DNA from: Prolixibacteraceae bacterium
Lineage (GTDB): Bacteria; Bacteroidota; Bacteroidia; Bacteroidales; Prolixibacteraceae
Direction of reading: 5' to 3'
Assembly: GCA_023229575.1 (NCBI GenBank)
Contig: JALNYZ010000001.1
Coordinates: 62,001-126,000 of the forward strand
DNA: 64,000 nt
This document shows positions 18,047 through 27,257 of this stretch, in pieces. The notes below the pieces were generated by a model. The model worked only from the letters and a program-made list of their open reading frames with translations. It was not told the DNA's origin and made no database searches. How positions within the stretch are numbered: position 1 is the first letter of the stretch; each line of letters begins with the position of its first letter. A program made the translations under genes and the position numbers.

Positions 18047-19276
18047 TTAGGATCGGATGGCATCCTGAATTTTTAATGCAAATACAGTTGCAACCGGATA
18101 TAGGGCCGCCAGGACAGACAAAATAAAAACCACGATTCCCTGATTGACAAACATCTGTATACCATCCGAAAATGGCATCACCGGTTCGATGTTGTACTGG
18201 GCCATCATGTCCCCCATTTCTCCCGACATTGGGATCGGATGCAAGTGATAATACCTGATGATGGGCAAAGTTAAAACAATGCCTGTCGCAACTCCTGAAA
18301 TTCCGGTCATCAGTGATTCCATCATTACCACCAGGGCAAGTTTTGTCCGATGCATGCCGATGGAGATAAGGATGGAGAACTCCTTCCTCCTTTCCAGCGT
18401 CCCCATCAACACTGTACCGAAGATGCCCATTGCGATGATAATGTAAAGTATACCTGCAACAATGACCCCACCGGCGTTGTCAGCCTTAATCTGTTGCAGC
18501 ATGATTTCCAGCATCTGGTCCCACCGCATAATGGTAACTTGCCGGTGATCCATGATTGCAGTTTTCAACTGCTCCTCCACCTTTTTTGTCTGTGAAATAT
18601 TGCCTGTCAATACTGCGACTGAAGTTACCAGATTCGGTTCGTAAGGAGAAAACAGTCTTGCCGCGCACTTGATTGGCATAAAAATCATTGTGCCATTTTC
18701 CACTGGCGACAACAATTTGATGATTCCTCCCACGGGAAATTTCCCTGCGGCCGTAATCCCTTGATATCCCTGCCCCAATATCACAAGGGTATCCCCCACA
18801 TCAACCCCAAAAAAACTTGCAAGCCTTGTGGCGACCAAAATACAATTGTCATTTGAGGTAGGATATACTCCTTTTATAAGCCGACGCGAAAGATGGAGTA
18901 TTGAGTCCTGCTGTTCGGGAACCATGCCGGTTACAAAGACTCCCTTCGTTTGGTCCCCATAGGATCCAAGGGCAAAAGATTCCAGTTTAGGGGCCGTTCC
19001 CCTGATTTGCCTTATACTTTCTACCTTTGCTTTCAGTGTAGAATCATAAACAAGGGCATCGTTGATCGAATGGCTGTCCCAGTATCCCTGGCCCTGAAGC
19101 TGCATGTTCCCAACCTGCCTGATACCGGCATCGATCATGTTCTCATAACTGCCCAACTGTACCGAACGCATCAACAAAGTAAGGAAAACAGAAAGGACTA
19201 CTGAAACGATGGTAATTGTAGTTCTTCTGCGGTTACGCCAAATATTTCGCCATGCTATTTTTAACAGCGAATTCAT
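18047..19276 (-). CDS. ABC transporter permease, FtsX/MacB family (1)
   Basis: A 409-residue permease of the same family as its neighbour: an N-terminal NIWRNRRRTTITIVSVVLSVFLTLL helix, a periplasmic domain with FFGVDVGDTLVILGQGYQG, and three C-terminal helices with ALYPVATVFALKIQDAIRS at the end. The two permeases are only distantly alike, which suggests division of labour as in LolC/LolE. It is transcribed just after the LolA-like gene (119 bases apart). Confidence 0.92.
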   Translation of the reverse strand: MNSLLKIAWRNIWRNRRRTTITIVSVVLSVFLTLLMRSVQLGSYENMIDAGIRQVGNMQLQGQGYWDSHSINDALVYDSTLKAKVESIRQIRGTAPKLESFALGSYGDQTKGVFVTGMVPEQQDSILHLSRRLIKGVYPTSNDNCILVATRLASFFGVDVGDTLVILGQGYQGITAAGKFPVGGIIKLLSPVENGTMIFMPIKCAARLFSPYEPNLVTSVAVLTGNISQTKKVEEQLKTAIMDHRQVTIMRWDQMLEIMLQQIKADNAGGVIVAGILYIIIAMGIFGTVLMGTLERRKEFSILISIGMHRTKLALVVMMESLMTGISGVATGIVLTLPIIRYYHLHPIPMSGEMGDMMAQYNIEPVMPFSDGIQMFVNQGIVVFILSVLAALYPVATVFALKIQDAIRS

Positions 19277-19395
19277 GTGTTTCTAACTTATTTTTACTTG
19301 CCACATAAAAATCGAAAGTTGTTGATTTTCGCCTCGATTTACGATATACGGACATGCTCATTTCATGTTCCGGAACATTTGGGTATGCACATAAG

Positions 19396-20163
19396 CTACT
19401 CACCCGGACGGACACTTTTCATTTTTTGCTGTGTAAAAAACCCTGCGCTTAAAGGAATATCAAACTCCTGATTTGTAAATTCTATGACCGTTTTATTACC
19501 CTGTTTATCTTGCGGCACAATGGTCAATCTGGCCGGTAACTCCCTGTCATTAAAACGGGTTATCTTATCGCAAAACATCGTATTGATCTTTGAAAAATCT
19601 TCGTCGTAATATTCGACTTTCATCTGCCAGAATTTTTCCCTGGCAATCCAGATTACCACCTTTCCCCAAACTACCGCGGAAGAGGGTAATGGAACCATCT
19701 CAATTTTCCAACAAGTCACCCCTGAAACCTGCTCCTCCCCTACAATTTTCTGAACGTAATCATCCACCATGGAGCTGCCCTTCATCAGATCATCATTGGT
19801 AAAATCGGAACCCATCCACGATTGCGCCATCATGGATGGTGGTATTTTGATCATCCTTCCAATGGAGGGCATCCAGTTCCACATCTCCTTTTCACGTTTC
19901 ATGAAAACTGAACCCTTTTCGCGGGCAGGGGCAGTTACAAGGATCAGGTAATATTCTTCCCCGACAGACCAGCTTTGCATGCTAACTTCCCTTGTCCAGG
20001 TTGGCCGGACGATTGTCATGGTCATTTCGCCCTTGTTCGACTTTCCATTGACAAGGGCCTGGGAACGCCGGAGTATCTCCTTGCCACTTTCCTGTGCCGG
20101 AGAGCTGGAAAAGCCGAGCACAAAAAGAATGAGAAAAGGTGAAATCCTCAATAGTCTTTTCAT
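19396..20163 (-). CDS. Outer-membrane lipoprotein-sorting protein, LolA-like
   Basis: About 255 residues from the ATG at 20163 (a TTG two codons earlier is unlikely). It has a signal peptide (LLRISPFLILFVLGFSSSPAQ) with no lipobox. The mature part has the LolA-like half-barrel signature: NKGEMTMTIVRPTWTREVSM, VFMKREKEMWNWMPSIGRMIKIPPSMMAQSWMGSDFTNDDL. The MWNWMPxxxRxxKIPPSMMxxSWMGSDFTNDD stretch marks the family found next to FtsX/MacB transporters. It probably carries a lipid or lipoprotein across the periplasm for this system. Confidence 0.85.
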   Translation of the reverse strand: MKRLLRISPFLILFVLGFSSSPAQESGKEILRRSQALVNGKSNKGEMTMTIVRPTWTREVSMQSWSVGEEYYLILVTAPAREKGSVFMKREKEMWNWMPSIGRMIKIPPSMMAQSWMGSDFTNDDLMKGSSMVDDYVQKIVGEEQVSGVTCWKIEMVPLPSSAVVWGKVVIWIAREKFWQMKVEYYDEDFSKINTMFCDKITRFNDRELPARLTIVPQDKQGNKTVIEFTNQEFDIPLSAGFFTQQKMKSVRPGE

Positions 20164-20286
20164 ATTCAATGAGATAGATTATAAAAACAGAACCCGTTAT
20201 CAAATGCCAATGTGAATATAACGAATTATCTTTCACGTTGAAAGACATGACATATATTTAACAAAAGATTAATCCAGCATCGAGAA

Positions 20287-20955
20287 CTACCGGTATTTTG
20301 TTGCCCTGATCATCTCTCTTTTTCCGGGAGGACCGGGAATTCGCTCTACCTCAAACCCTATGGACTGGAGTGTTCGTCTGACAATCCCTTTGGCACAATA
20401 AGTGACAAGGATACCTTTGGGATTCATTCTGTCAAAGATCTTTTCGAAAATTGAACGGCTCCAAAGTTCCGGCTGCTTTTCAGGCGAAAAGGCATCAAAG
20501 TAGACCAGATCGACCAAAGGCAGATGATCCCATTCCAAGTCAAGTAGGTCTGCTTCAATTTTGTGCAGCAAAAACTGATGTTGAACCTCAACCCCACAAT
20601 TCCATAGCGCCTGGTGGATGAGGCGGTACCATTCGGGATTAGTTTCTGGAAAGTGATTGGTGAATTCCAATTTATCCCAAACTTTTTCCGGCAACGGGAA
20701 TTTTTCAATGGCGTTGTACCATACTTTTTTCCCTGTGCCCAAACCAGCCAAAAGAGTCAGGTAGCAATTCAATCCCGTTCCAAAACCAATTTCCAGTACC
20801 CTGATTTCGTTTTGCCCACACTGTTTAAATCCGGCCCCTATAAAAACATGTTGCGACTCCTGAATGGCCCCGAAAGTCGAATGGTAATGTTCATCTAACT
20901 CTCCCAGGTACAAGGTCTGCGATCCATCCATTGTCTCCCTGATTTCAACGTTCAT
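20287..20955 (-). CDS. mnmD: tRNA 5-methylaminomethyl-2-thiouridine methyltransferase MnmD
   Basis: About 222 residues from the ATG at 20955. It is the methyltransferase half of MnmC standing alone: S-adenosylmethionine site VLEIGFGTGLNCYLTLL, and LVDLVYFDAFSPEKQPELWS plus GILVTYCAKGIVRRTLQSIGFEVERIPGPPGKREMIRA, a signature of the family. It completes the wobble-uridine modification begun by MnmE/MnmG. The oxidase half of MnmC is absent, as usual in this phylum. The start overlaps the MATE gene by 11 bases. Confidence 0.92.
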   Translation of the reverse strand: MNVEIRETMDGSQTLYLGELDEHYHSTFGAIQESQHVFIGAGFKQCGQNEIRVLEIGFGTGLNCYLTLLAGLGTGKKVWYNAIEKFPLPEKVWDKLEFTNHFPETNPEWYRLIHQALWNCGVEVQHQFLLHKIEADLLDLEWDHLPLVDLVYFDAFSPEKQPELWSRSIFEKIFDRMNPKGILVTYCAKGIVRRTLQSIGFEVERIPGPPGKREMIRATKYR

Positions 20956-22390
20956 CCTCTTCTTCCGTTTTTGAATCAATAACATCTTGTCTCAACGTAG
21001 TCGGTAATTGGCGGATAAAGGCAATTTTTCTTCTGTTTGTTCCCAAGTATTGAGGATGACCTTTCATCCAAAAATAGAACCAACCAAATAAAATCAACCC
21101 TTTTACAACTGAAGTGAGGGTGATGCTCCACCACACCCCTGTAACACCAAAAATAGATGGTTGGGCAAGATAAATTGCCAAAGGAATCCGTAATCCCGTC
21201 AATACAATGCCAACAAGCGAAGGAGGAATGGTCTTACCAACACCATTGAAAACGCCGCCGGTGGTAATTTCCACACACATAAAAAATTGGGAAATAGCCA
21301 AAATAGAAAGGTAACGTACCCCTAAACTTATCGCGTCCTCCTCCCGGAGGAAAAGGGTATAAATTTCCCGCCCGAAGACCAGAAAGCAGATTGTTACAAG
21401 AATTCCAATGGTACCACTGATTGTGATTGTTGTAAAATAGCCTTTAAATATCCTATCCCATTTGTTGGCTCCGAAATTCTGACCGGTAAAAACCCCAAGC
21501 GCAGTCGAAAATCCCCCAGCAGTCATCCAACTCAGTGCCTCAATCTGTGCACCAATACTCTGCACCGCAAGCGGTATTGCCCCCCACGGCGCAATGATCC
21601 GGGCAAGCGCCATTCCGAAGGAGGCAAAAAGGATGCTATGGAGGGCAACAGGAGATCCAAGCCTAATAATCTTTTTGAAATATTCGGCCCCTAACCCCAA
21701 ACGCATTCGAACCTTGCCCAATGCACTCTTTCCACTTCCAATTGTGAATATAAATATCGCCAATACAATTGTTTGCGATATTACTGTCGCAATGGCCGAC
21801 CCGTCTGAACCAAGTTTTGGGATTGGCCCAAAACCAAAAATCAGTATGGGATTGAGCACCACATTGGCAATCAATCCTATGGCGTTGATCCTGAAAGGCA
21901 ATTTCGAATTGCCTGTCCCGTTGATGATGCCGGTAAAGGTCGGATTGGAATAATAGAGAAGCGATCCTATGGCAATGATGCGTGTGTAGGAGATGGCTGA
22001 AGCCTCAACACTTTTATTCTGAACATGAAAATAAGAGACAAGTTCAGGAGCAAAAAAATAGGTAAGGGCACCGTAAAGAAGTGATAAAGCCACAACAAGC
22101 GATACTGCATTGACGGCATACGATTCGGCGCCGGCTTTATCCTTGGCCCCCAACGATTGAGAAACACCTACTTCAGCACCAATCCGGCCAATGAGCATCA
22201 AAGAGACCCCAAACCAGGTAAAATAAGAGGCGATACCTACCGCAGCCACTGCATTGCTCCCAACCCTGCCAAGCCATAACATATCGGTCAGGTTGTAAGC
22301 CATTTGCACAAAAGAGGTACCCAGGATCGGTATGGTCAGACGAATAATCTGACTGGTAATAGGACCGTCGGTGAGATTTTTAATTTTCAA
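20945..22390 (-). CDS. MATE family efflux transporter
   Basis: A 481-residue, 12-helix multidrug/Na+ or H+ antiporter. The MATE fold is shown by IPILGTSFVQMAYNLTDMLWLGRVGSNAVAAVG at the N-terminus and by the repeated second half (IGAQIEALSWMTAGGFSTALGVFTGQNFGA). The frame's first usable start is a TTG at 22390; no ATG lies upstream before the repeat cluster at 22.39-22.51 kb, and the next internal ATG would cut into the first helix. The repeat may have displaced the original start region. mnmD overlaps the 3' end. Confidence 0.9.
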   Translation of the reverse strand: MKIKNLTDGPITSQIIRLTIPILGTSFVQMAYNLTDMLWLGRVGSNAVAAVGIASYFTWFGVSLMLIGRIGAEVGVSQSLGAKDKAGAESYAVNAVSLVVALSLLYGALTYFFAPELVSYFHVQNKSVEASAISYTRIIAIGSLLYYSNPTFTGIINGTGNSKLPFRINAIGLIANVVLNPILIFGFGPIPKLGSDGSAIATVISQTIVLAIFIFTIGSGKSALGKVRMRLGLGAEYFKKIIRLGSPVALHSILFASFGMALARIIAPWGAIPLAVQSIGAQIEALSWMTAGGFSTALGVFTGQNFGANKWDRIFKGYFTTITISGTIGILVTICFLVFGREIYTLFLREEDAISLGVRYLSILAISQFFMCVEITTGGVFNGVGKTIPPSLVGIVLTGLRIPLAIYLAQPSIFGVTGVWWSITLTSVVKGLILFGWFYFWMKGHPQYLGTNRRKIAFIRQLPTTLRQDVIDSKTEEEDER

Positions 22391-22508
22391 GTGCCTGGAG
22401 TGAACTAAAGTGACTAAAGTGAACTAAAGTACCTGGAAACTCGATCACCAAAGTTCGGAGTCACAAACTTTAGGCACTCTAGTTCACTTTAGTCACTCTA
22501 GTCACTTC
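22391..22508. repeat. Intergenic repeat cluster with 22-bp inverted repeat
   Basis: The 177-base gap between the divergent MATE and Sua5 genes is largely degenerate 9-10-bp units (AGTGACTAA, AGTGAACTAA) arrayed left in one orientation and right in the other. The best pair is 22409-22430 against 22476-22497, 21 of 22 bases complementary, with a 45-base spacer. A cruciform or long hairpin is possible. Confidence 0.85.
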
Positions 22509-22576
22509 TCCCGGCGAAATTATATCGAAAAAAGCTATTTTTACTATCTGAAACGCAAAAATGTAAATTGTATCGC

Positions 22577-23191
22577 ATGCTTGTAAGGCTTTATGATGAT
22601 AATCCGAATCAGAAGGAGGTTGATAGAATTGTTGAACTATTGAGGGATGGTGCAGTTATCATCTTTCCCACTGATACCATCTATGGAATAGGTTGTGACA
22701 TCACAAAGTCCAAAGCGGTAGAACGGGTTGCCCGAATAAAAGGGGTTAGACCTGAAAAAGCCGATTTCTCCTTTATTTTATACGATCTCAGCCAGATTTC
22801 GGATTATTGCCGCCCTTTCCCCAACTCTATTTTCAAGCTTCTGAAAAAAAATCTCCCTGGCCCCTTCACCTTTTTGCTGCAAGCCAATTCCAACGTCCCA
22901 AAACTTTTCAAAAACTCAAAGAAGAACATAGGCATCCGGATTCCGGAAAATAATATCATCCGCACCATCGTAAAGGAACTTGGAAATCCGGTATTGTCCA
23001 CCTCTGTTCACCACGAAGATATTGTTTTGGAATACATTACAGATCCTGAGCTCATCGAAGAGAACTATGGCCACCTGGTCGACCTGGTCATCGATGGAGG
23101 ATACGGGGACAATCACCCTTCAACCATTGTAGATTGTACCTCGGGTGAGGCCGAGATCATCAGGCAAGGGAAAGGCATATTGCTGGATTAA
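22577..23191 (+). CDS. Sua5/YciO/YrdC family protein (putative threonylcarbamoyl-AMP synthase)
   Basis: About 204 residues from the ATG at 22577 (a TTG at 22568 is in frame but unlikely). The YrdC domain is clear: AVIIFPTDTIYGIGCDI (nucleotide site), LPGPFTFLLQA, and STIVDCTSGEAEIIRQGKG at the C-terminus. Sua5/TsaC makes threonylcarbamoyl-AMP for tRNA t6A. The length and the KGVRPEKADFSF stretch look more like the YciO branch, whose role is less certain, so the enzyme activity is inference. Confidence 0.85.
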   Translation: MLVRLYDDNPNQKEVDRIVELLRDGAVIIFPTDTIYGIGCDITKSKAVERVARIKGVRPEKADFSFILYDLSQISDYCRPFPNSIFKLLKKNLPGPFTFLLQANSNVPKLFKNSKKNIGIRIPENNIIRTIVKELGNPVLSTSVHHEDIVLEYITDPELIEENYGHLVDLVIDGGYGDNHPSTIVDCTSGEAEIIRQGKGILLD

Positions 23192-23235
23192 CAATTCCTT
23201 GCAATCAAAATATTTTTGGAATCAATAAATCCGCG

Positions 23236-25338
23236 CTATTCATTTCTCCCGTTGAAATACTGACAAATGAACCTGTTTTTATGTTCGAAAGGGGAAAATC
23301 GAATGACGACTTGTACGGCGCTATTTACATTGAATGATTTAGTCGGACAGTGCAATTTCACCTCCTTTTCGACCTCCTCCGGCGCCCGGTAAAGTATTAT
23401 CCTGCACGATGGTAAGTCCATACATTTGTCTGTTCCTGAATTGACTTGACCAATCCATACCAGATCAGCAAGCAACACTTTATCCATCTTTTTGAGCGCT
23501 GCAGGTTCAAGTGACGGAATGAAAATCGTTACTCCTTTATAATACACCCGGTTCCTCTCTACGCTAAAGTTTCTATCTGCAAACCGAAGTTGATCAGAAA
23601 GCTGAAACATCATCGCTTCATTTACCCCTCTTTCACCAAGATAAGGTTTCAAAACATATCCAATCTTTTCATCCGCATTTTCGCACCGGTCATAGAGAAC
23701 CACAGCCCTTCCTTCGCCCGTTATGACCATGGCACGCGTACCGGGAATGTTCAGAAAAATGATTTCTGAATGTGTCAAATGTCTGTAAGTATTAAGAATT
23801 TCTATGATAGAAAGCACGATCATCAGCAAACCTACGTTACGCAAATTCCTGAATTGATGGCTCTTGTAATAATTGTACAACCACCATCCAATGAGAAGCA
23901 AGATACAAATCCTAATATAGGATGGATATATTCCTTTAAGGACCGCGTGCGGAAGGGATTCTACAAAATTCACCGATAACAAAACCAAACGGACCGACCA
24001 ATCCAGCGAAAGGGCGAAAATTGAAGTTAAAAATCCTGAAACCGGGGCGAAAAAAACCACTACAAATGAGAGGTAAAGGATGAAAGTAACCAAAGGGATA
24101 ACAGCCAGATTGGTTAACCAGAAATAGACCGGAAACTGGTGGAAATAGTGAAGGGTAAATGGAAGTGTTCCAATTTGCGCGGCAAATGTGACGGAGAGCA
24201 ACAACCATATCTTGTCCAGGAATGGGTTTTTAACATAGAAACGCTTGTACAACAAAGGTTGAATGACGACAATCGATATAACAGCTGCGTAGGAAAGTTG
24301 AAATCCAACATCCCTTAAGATGGCAGGATCCCAAAATATCAACAGGAAGGCTGAAACAGCCAATGAGTTAAAGATGTTGGCGTTTCGCCGGAATGCATTG
24401 CCAATAACGACAAACGTGAACATGACTGATGCCCGGAGGATGGAGGCCGACATCCCGGTTACCAGGGCATATCCCCAGATCCCGGTCAAGACGGCCAACG
24501 TGTGAAAGAGAAAACCCAACTTCCAGCGCTTCAGAAATCGCAAAAACAGATCAAGAATGATGAAGATTAGCCCAACATTCATTCCTGAAACAGCCAGGAC
24601 ATGGATAACACCCGTATTGGTAAAGCTTTGTACCGTCTCCTTGTCAACCTCATCCCTTGCTCCAAATGAGATGGATGATATCAAAGCAACATGCTCTTTT
24701 TGAATACCGGAACTGTAGAGTATTTCTATCAGTTTCTCCCTTAAAACCAACGCATGGCGGGAAATATTCATCAAGCTGCAACCCTTTAAAAATTTGTACT
24801 GTCCCTCCCGGAGAAAGACACGGTGACCAATTCCCCTGTTGTTCAAATATCCACGGTAGTTAAATTCATAAGGGTTCCCATCGTTTTCAACTAACTCAGG
24901 CAATCCTTCCAATCCGAGAACATCACCAGGTTTTGCACTTTTTACAGCCGGGGATTTTGGGAGATAAACCAGTATTTTCAGCTCCGAATTGATCATTTGA
25001 CAAACGACCTGACAGGTTTTTGCCTTCTCGATGGGATAGGTATCAAGCACGACAAACAGGTGTTGGTTTTTGAGTGGCGGAAAGTTAATCTCCTTTTCAA
25101 GCGAGCGAAGAATCCCAATAAAAAGAAGAGCAATAAATAAGATGATCGCCCAGATGTGTTGCATCCCAAATGCGATCCCTTTCAATAACAGCAATGCCAA
25201 TATGGCAAGGAAAAGTAGTACGGCACAAATCGGGGCATTGAAATGAACACCAATGTGCCCCAGGGAAACTCCCATACAAAGCGGAAGGAGCAATCGTACA
25301 AAAGGTGCAGAGGCAACTTGAAGACCGGAAACTGTCAT
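23236..25338 (-). CDS. ComEC/Rec2-family competence membrane protein
   Basis: A 700-residue membrane protein with N-terminal helices and a DUF4131-type extracytoplasmic OB-fold region (residues about 30-190), then the Competence domain (SISFGARDEVDKETVQSFTNTGVIHVLAVSGMNVGLIFIILDLFLR; GYALVTGMSASILRASVMFTFV). It would form the inner-membrane channel for single-stranded DNA uptake. The C-terminal third shows no HxHxDH motif, so the metallo-beta-lactamase nuclease domain of Bacillus ComEC is absent. Confidence 0.9.
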   Translation of the reverse strand: MTVSGLQVASAPFVRLLLPLCMGVSLGHIGVHFNAPICAVLLFLAILALLLLKGIAFGMQHIWAIILFIALLFIGILRSLEKEINFPPLKNQHLFVVLDTYPIEKAKTCQVVCQMINSELKILVYLPKSPAVKSAKPGDVLGLEGLPELVENDGNPYEFNYRGYLNNRGIGHRVFLREGQYKFLKGCSLMNISRHALVLREKLIEILYSSGIQKEHVALISSISFGARDEVDKETVQSFTNTGVIHVLAVSGMNVGLIFIILDLFLRFLKRWKLGFLFHTLAVLTGIWGYALVTGMSASILRASVMFTFVVIGNAFRRNANIFNSLAVSAFLLIFWDPAILRDVGFQLSYAAVISIVVIQPLLYKRFYVKNPFLDKIWLLLSVTFAAQIGTLPFTLHYFHQFPVYFWLTNLAVIPLVTFILYLSFVVVFFAPVSGFLTSIFALSLDWSVRLVLLSVNFVESLPHAVLKGIYPSYIRICILLLIGWWLYNYYKSHQFRNLRNVGLLMIVLSIIEILNTYRHLTHSEIIFLNIPGTRAMVITGEGRAVVLYDRCENADEKIGYVLKPYLGERGVNEAMMFQLSDQLRFADRNFSVERNRVYYKGVTIFIPSLEPAALKKMDKVLLADLVWIGQVNSGTDKCMDLPSCRIILYRAPEEVEKEVKLHCPTKSFNVNSAVQVVIRFSPFEHKNRFICQYFNGRNE

Positions 25339-25442
25339 GTGAACAGGGAATTCACATCAAGTTACAGGATTCTGACGAGAAAAGGAAAAAGAATGGACAA
25401 AATAAATGTGCTATACAATAAAAAATTGTGCAGAACTAAAAT

Positions 25443-26000
25443 TTACATTTTGGGAACTTTCACCCGATAGGAGGCATTTGTTATTCCCTTCGAAATTTCG
25501 GTCAGACGACGCTTGAGCAACCTCTTTCTCAAGGGTGAACAATGATCGGTGAACATCACTCCATCCAGATGATCGTATTCATGTTGCAAAACCCTTGCCG
25601 TATAACCGGTATACGTTTCATCGCGTGGTGTCCCGTCAGGCTCGAGATATTGTATGCGGATGAAATTTTTGCGATATACCTCTTCATGAATCCCCGGAAT
25701 ACTTAGACATCCCTCTTCCATCAACTCCTCGTCACCACTTCTTTCAAGAATTTTGGCATTGATGAAAGCCTTACGAAAACCGGCCAACGAAGGCTCGTCC
25801 TTTTCAAGTGGGGATAAATCAACCACAAAAATCCTGATAGACAAGCCCACCTGAGGTGCGGCAAGACCAACCCCCTCGGCATTATACATGGATTCAAACA
25901 TATTTTCGATCAGTTCTGAAAGGCCTTCGTACTTCAGATCAATATCTTCTGCAACCTTCCTTAAAACAGGATCACCATAGAGTGTAATTGGCAATATCAT
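25443..26000 (-). CDS. def: Peptide deformylase
   Basis: A 185-residue Fe/Zn enzyme that removes formyl from nascent N-terminal Met. All three catalytic motifs are present: GVGLAAPQVG, EEGCLSIPG and QHEYDHLDGV (HExDH metal site). MILPITLYGDPVLRKVA is the normal N-terminus. The C-terminal region ends in YRVKVPKM. The ruvX gene ends 2 bases before its start, so they form an operon, an arrangement common in this phylum. Confidence 0.96.
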   Translation of the reverse strand: MILPITLYGDPVLRKVAEDIDLKYEGLSELIENMFESMYNAEGVGLAAPQVGLSIRIFVVDLSPLEKDEPSLAGFRKAFINAKILERSGDEELMEEGCLSIPGIHEEVYRKNFIRIQYLEPDGTPRDETYTGYTARVLQHEYDHLDGVMFTDHCSPLRKRLLKRRLTEISKGITNASYRVKVPKM

Positions 26001-26002
26001 AC

Positions 26003-26419
26003 TTATATATACTTTTTTTGTTCGAGATAGGATTGCAGGAGAATGGTGGCGCTTACCCCATCGATGGTTCCTTTGTCCTGACGCTGGCTCTTCCGCAATC
26101 CGGCATCAATCATCGATTGAAAAGCCATTTTTGAACTAAATCTTTCATCAACCAACCTGATATCTTTCTCATATTTTTTCCGAAATTTTTGCACAAATGG
26201 ATTGATGAACCTCAGTGCCTCCGAAGGCTGGTTATTCAGTTGAACAGGATAACCGACCAAAACAAGATCCACCTCCTCCCTGGCAAAATAGTCGTCTAAA
26301 AATTTCCAGACAAGATCAGCTTCAACGGTTTCCAATCGGGTAGCGATCAGTTGTAAAGTATCTGTCACTGACAATCCTACCCTTTTTTTGCCGTAATCAA
26401 TGGCCATGATCCTTCCCAT
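26003..26419 (-). CDS. ruvX: Pre-16S rRNA nuclease / Holliday junction resolvase-like YqgF (RuvX)
   Basis: About 138 residues from the ATG at 26419 (a GTG at 26437 is in frame). The YqgF RNase H-like fold shows the catalytic motifs AIDYGKKRVGLSV, LVLVGYPVQLNN and VDERFSSKMA plus a downstream acidic DGVSATILLQSYL. The protein processes 16S rRNA ends in E. coli. It is divergent from the TetR/efflux operon and overlaps the start context of def. Confidence 0.93.
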   Translation of the reverse strand: MGRIMAIDYGKKRVGLSVTDTLQLIATRLETVEADLVWKFLDDYFAREEVDLVLVGYPVQLNNQPSEALRFINPFVQKFRKKYEKDIRLVDERFSSKMAFQSMIDAGLRKSQRQDKGTIDGVSATILLQSYLEQKKYI

Positions 26420-26517
26420 ACTTGCATTCAATTTCACTTCAAAGATAGTGGTTTCAGAAATCTTAAAAAAATGACCGGGACAATTGTAATGAATGATGAA
26501 AAGTTAATACAAATTAA

Positions 26518-26560
26518 GAAACATTTAACACCTGGAAACGTTTCTAGTGTAAAATGTTTC
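26518..26560. promoter_or_regulatory. Nested palindromic operator, probable TetR site
   Basis: Outer arms GAAACATTTAACAC (26518-26531) and GTGTAAAATGTTTC (26547-26560) are complementary at 13 of 14 bases. The centre is a perfect 10-base palindrome GAAACGTTTC (26535-26544), with both dyads centred within half a base of each other. A -7-like TATTTTTG (26562-26569) follows at once. The site is well placed to repress the TetR-efflux operon. Confidence 0.75.
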
Positions 26561-26598
26561 CTATTTTTGTATTCTAATTAATATTGAATATCGGAGTA

Positions 26599-27252
26599 AT
26601 GGATAAAGAGGATTTACACAAGGAGCGATTTCATGAATGGGTTGAGCCGGTTAAGAAACTCTTCTATGCTTATGGGTTAAAGAACCTAAGCATGGATGAC
26701 TTAAGCCGTAGTTTAGGCATTTCTAAAAAGACACTTTATACCTATGTCAAAAACAAAGAGGACCTGATCGAAAAAATATTCCTGCACGAGGAGTCAATTA
26801 TATTCAGAAAAAGTGGAAAAATTGACGACATTTCAATCAACGCGATAGAAAAATTGTTGCGTATCAGTCAGTTGGTCCATGACGAATTGCAACAAATCAA
26901 TCCAATGATCCAATTCGAGATGAAGAAATATTACCCGACAATTTTTGAATCTTACATAGAGAAAAAGCGGGTCTTTGTTTTCGAAGGGATGAAAATCAAC
27001 ATGCAACAGGGAATTTCTGAAAAATTATACCGCGACGACATAAACATTGATCTTGTCGCGACCATTTACCTTAACAGCTTCATTGAACTTCACAATTCAG
27101 ATGTCTGCAAAATCCTGGATGTAAACTTTCTAAAGATATTTGAAGTGATGTTTGAAAATCATATCAGAGGGATCTCCACTCCGGCAGGTATAGCCTACTT
27201 TGAGTCAAGAAAAAACGAAATTCTGGAATATATTAACACAAACAAAAAATAA
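26599..27252 (+). CDS. TetR/AcrR family transcriptional regulator
   Basis: About 217 residues from the ATG at 26599, which has cggag seven bases upstream (a TTG at 26584 is in frame). The N-terminal helix-turn-helix is LSMDDLSRSLGISKKTLYTYVKNKEDLIEKIF (about residues 33-65). The all-helical ligand domain follows. It is the first gene of a TolC-adaptor-RND operon and lies behind a nested palindrome, so autorepression with release by an efflux substrate is likely. Confidence 0.92.
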   Translation: MDKEDLHKERFHEWVEPVKKLFYAYGLKNLSMDDLSRSLGISKKTLYTYVKNKEDLIEKIFLHEESIIFRKSGKIDDISINAIEKLLRISQLVHDELQQINPMIQFEMKKYYPTIFESYIEKKRVFVFEGMKINMQQGISEKLYRDDINIDLVATIYLNSFIELHNSDVCKILDVNFLKIFEVMFENHIRGISTPAGIAYFESRKNEILEYINTNKK

Positions 27253-27257
27253 CAATT

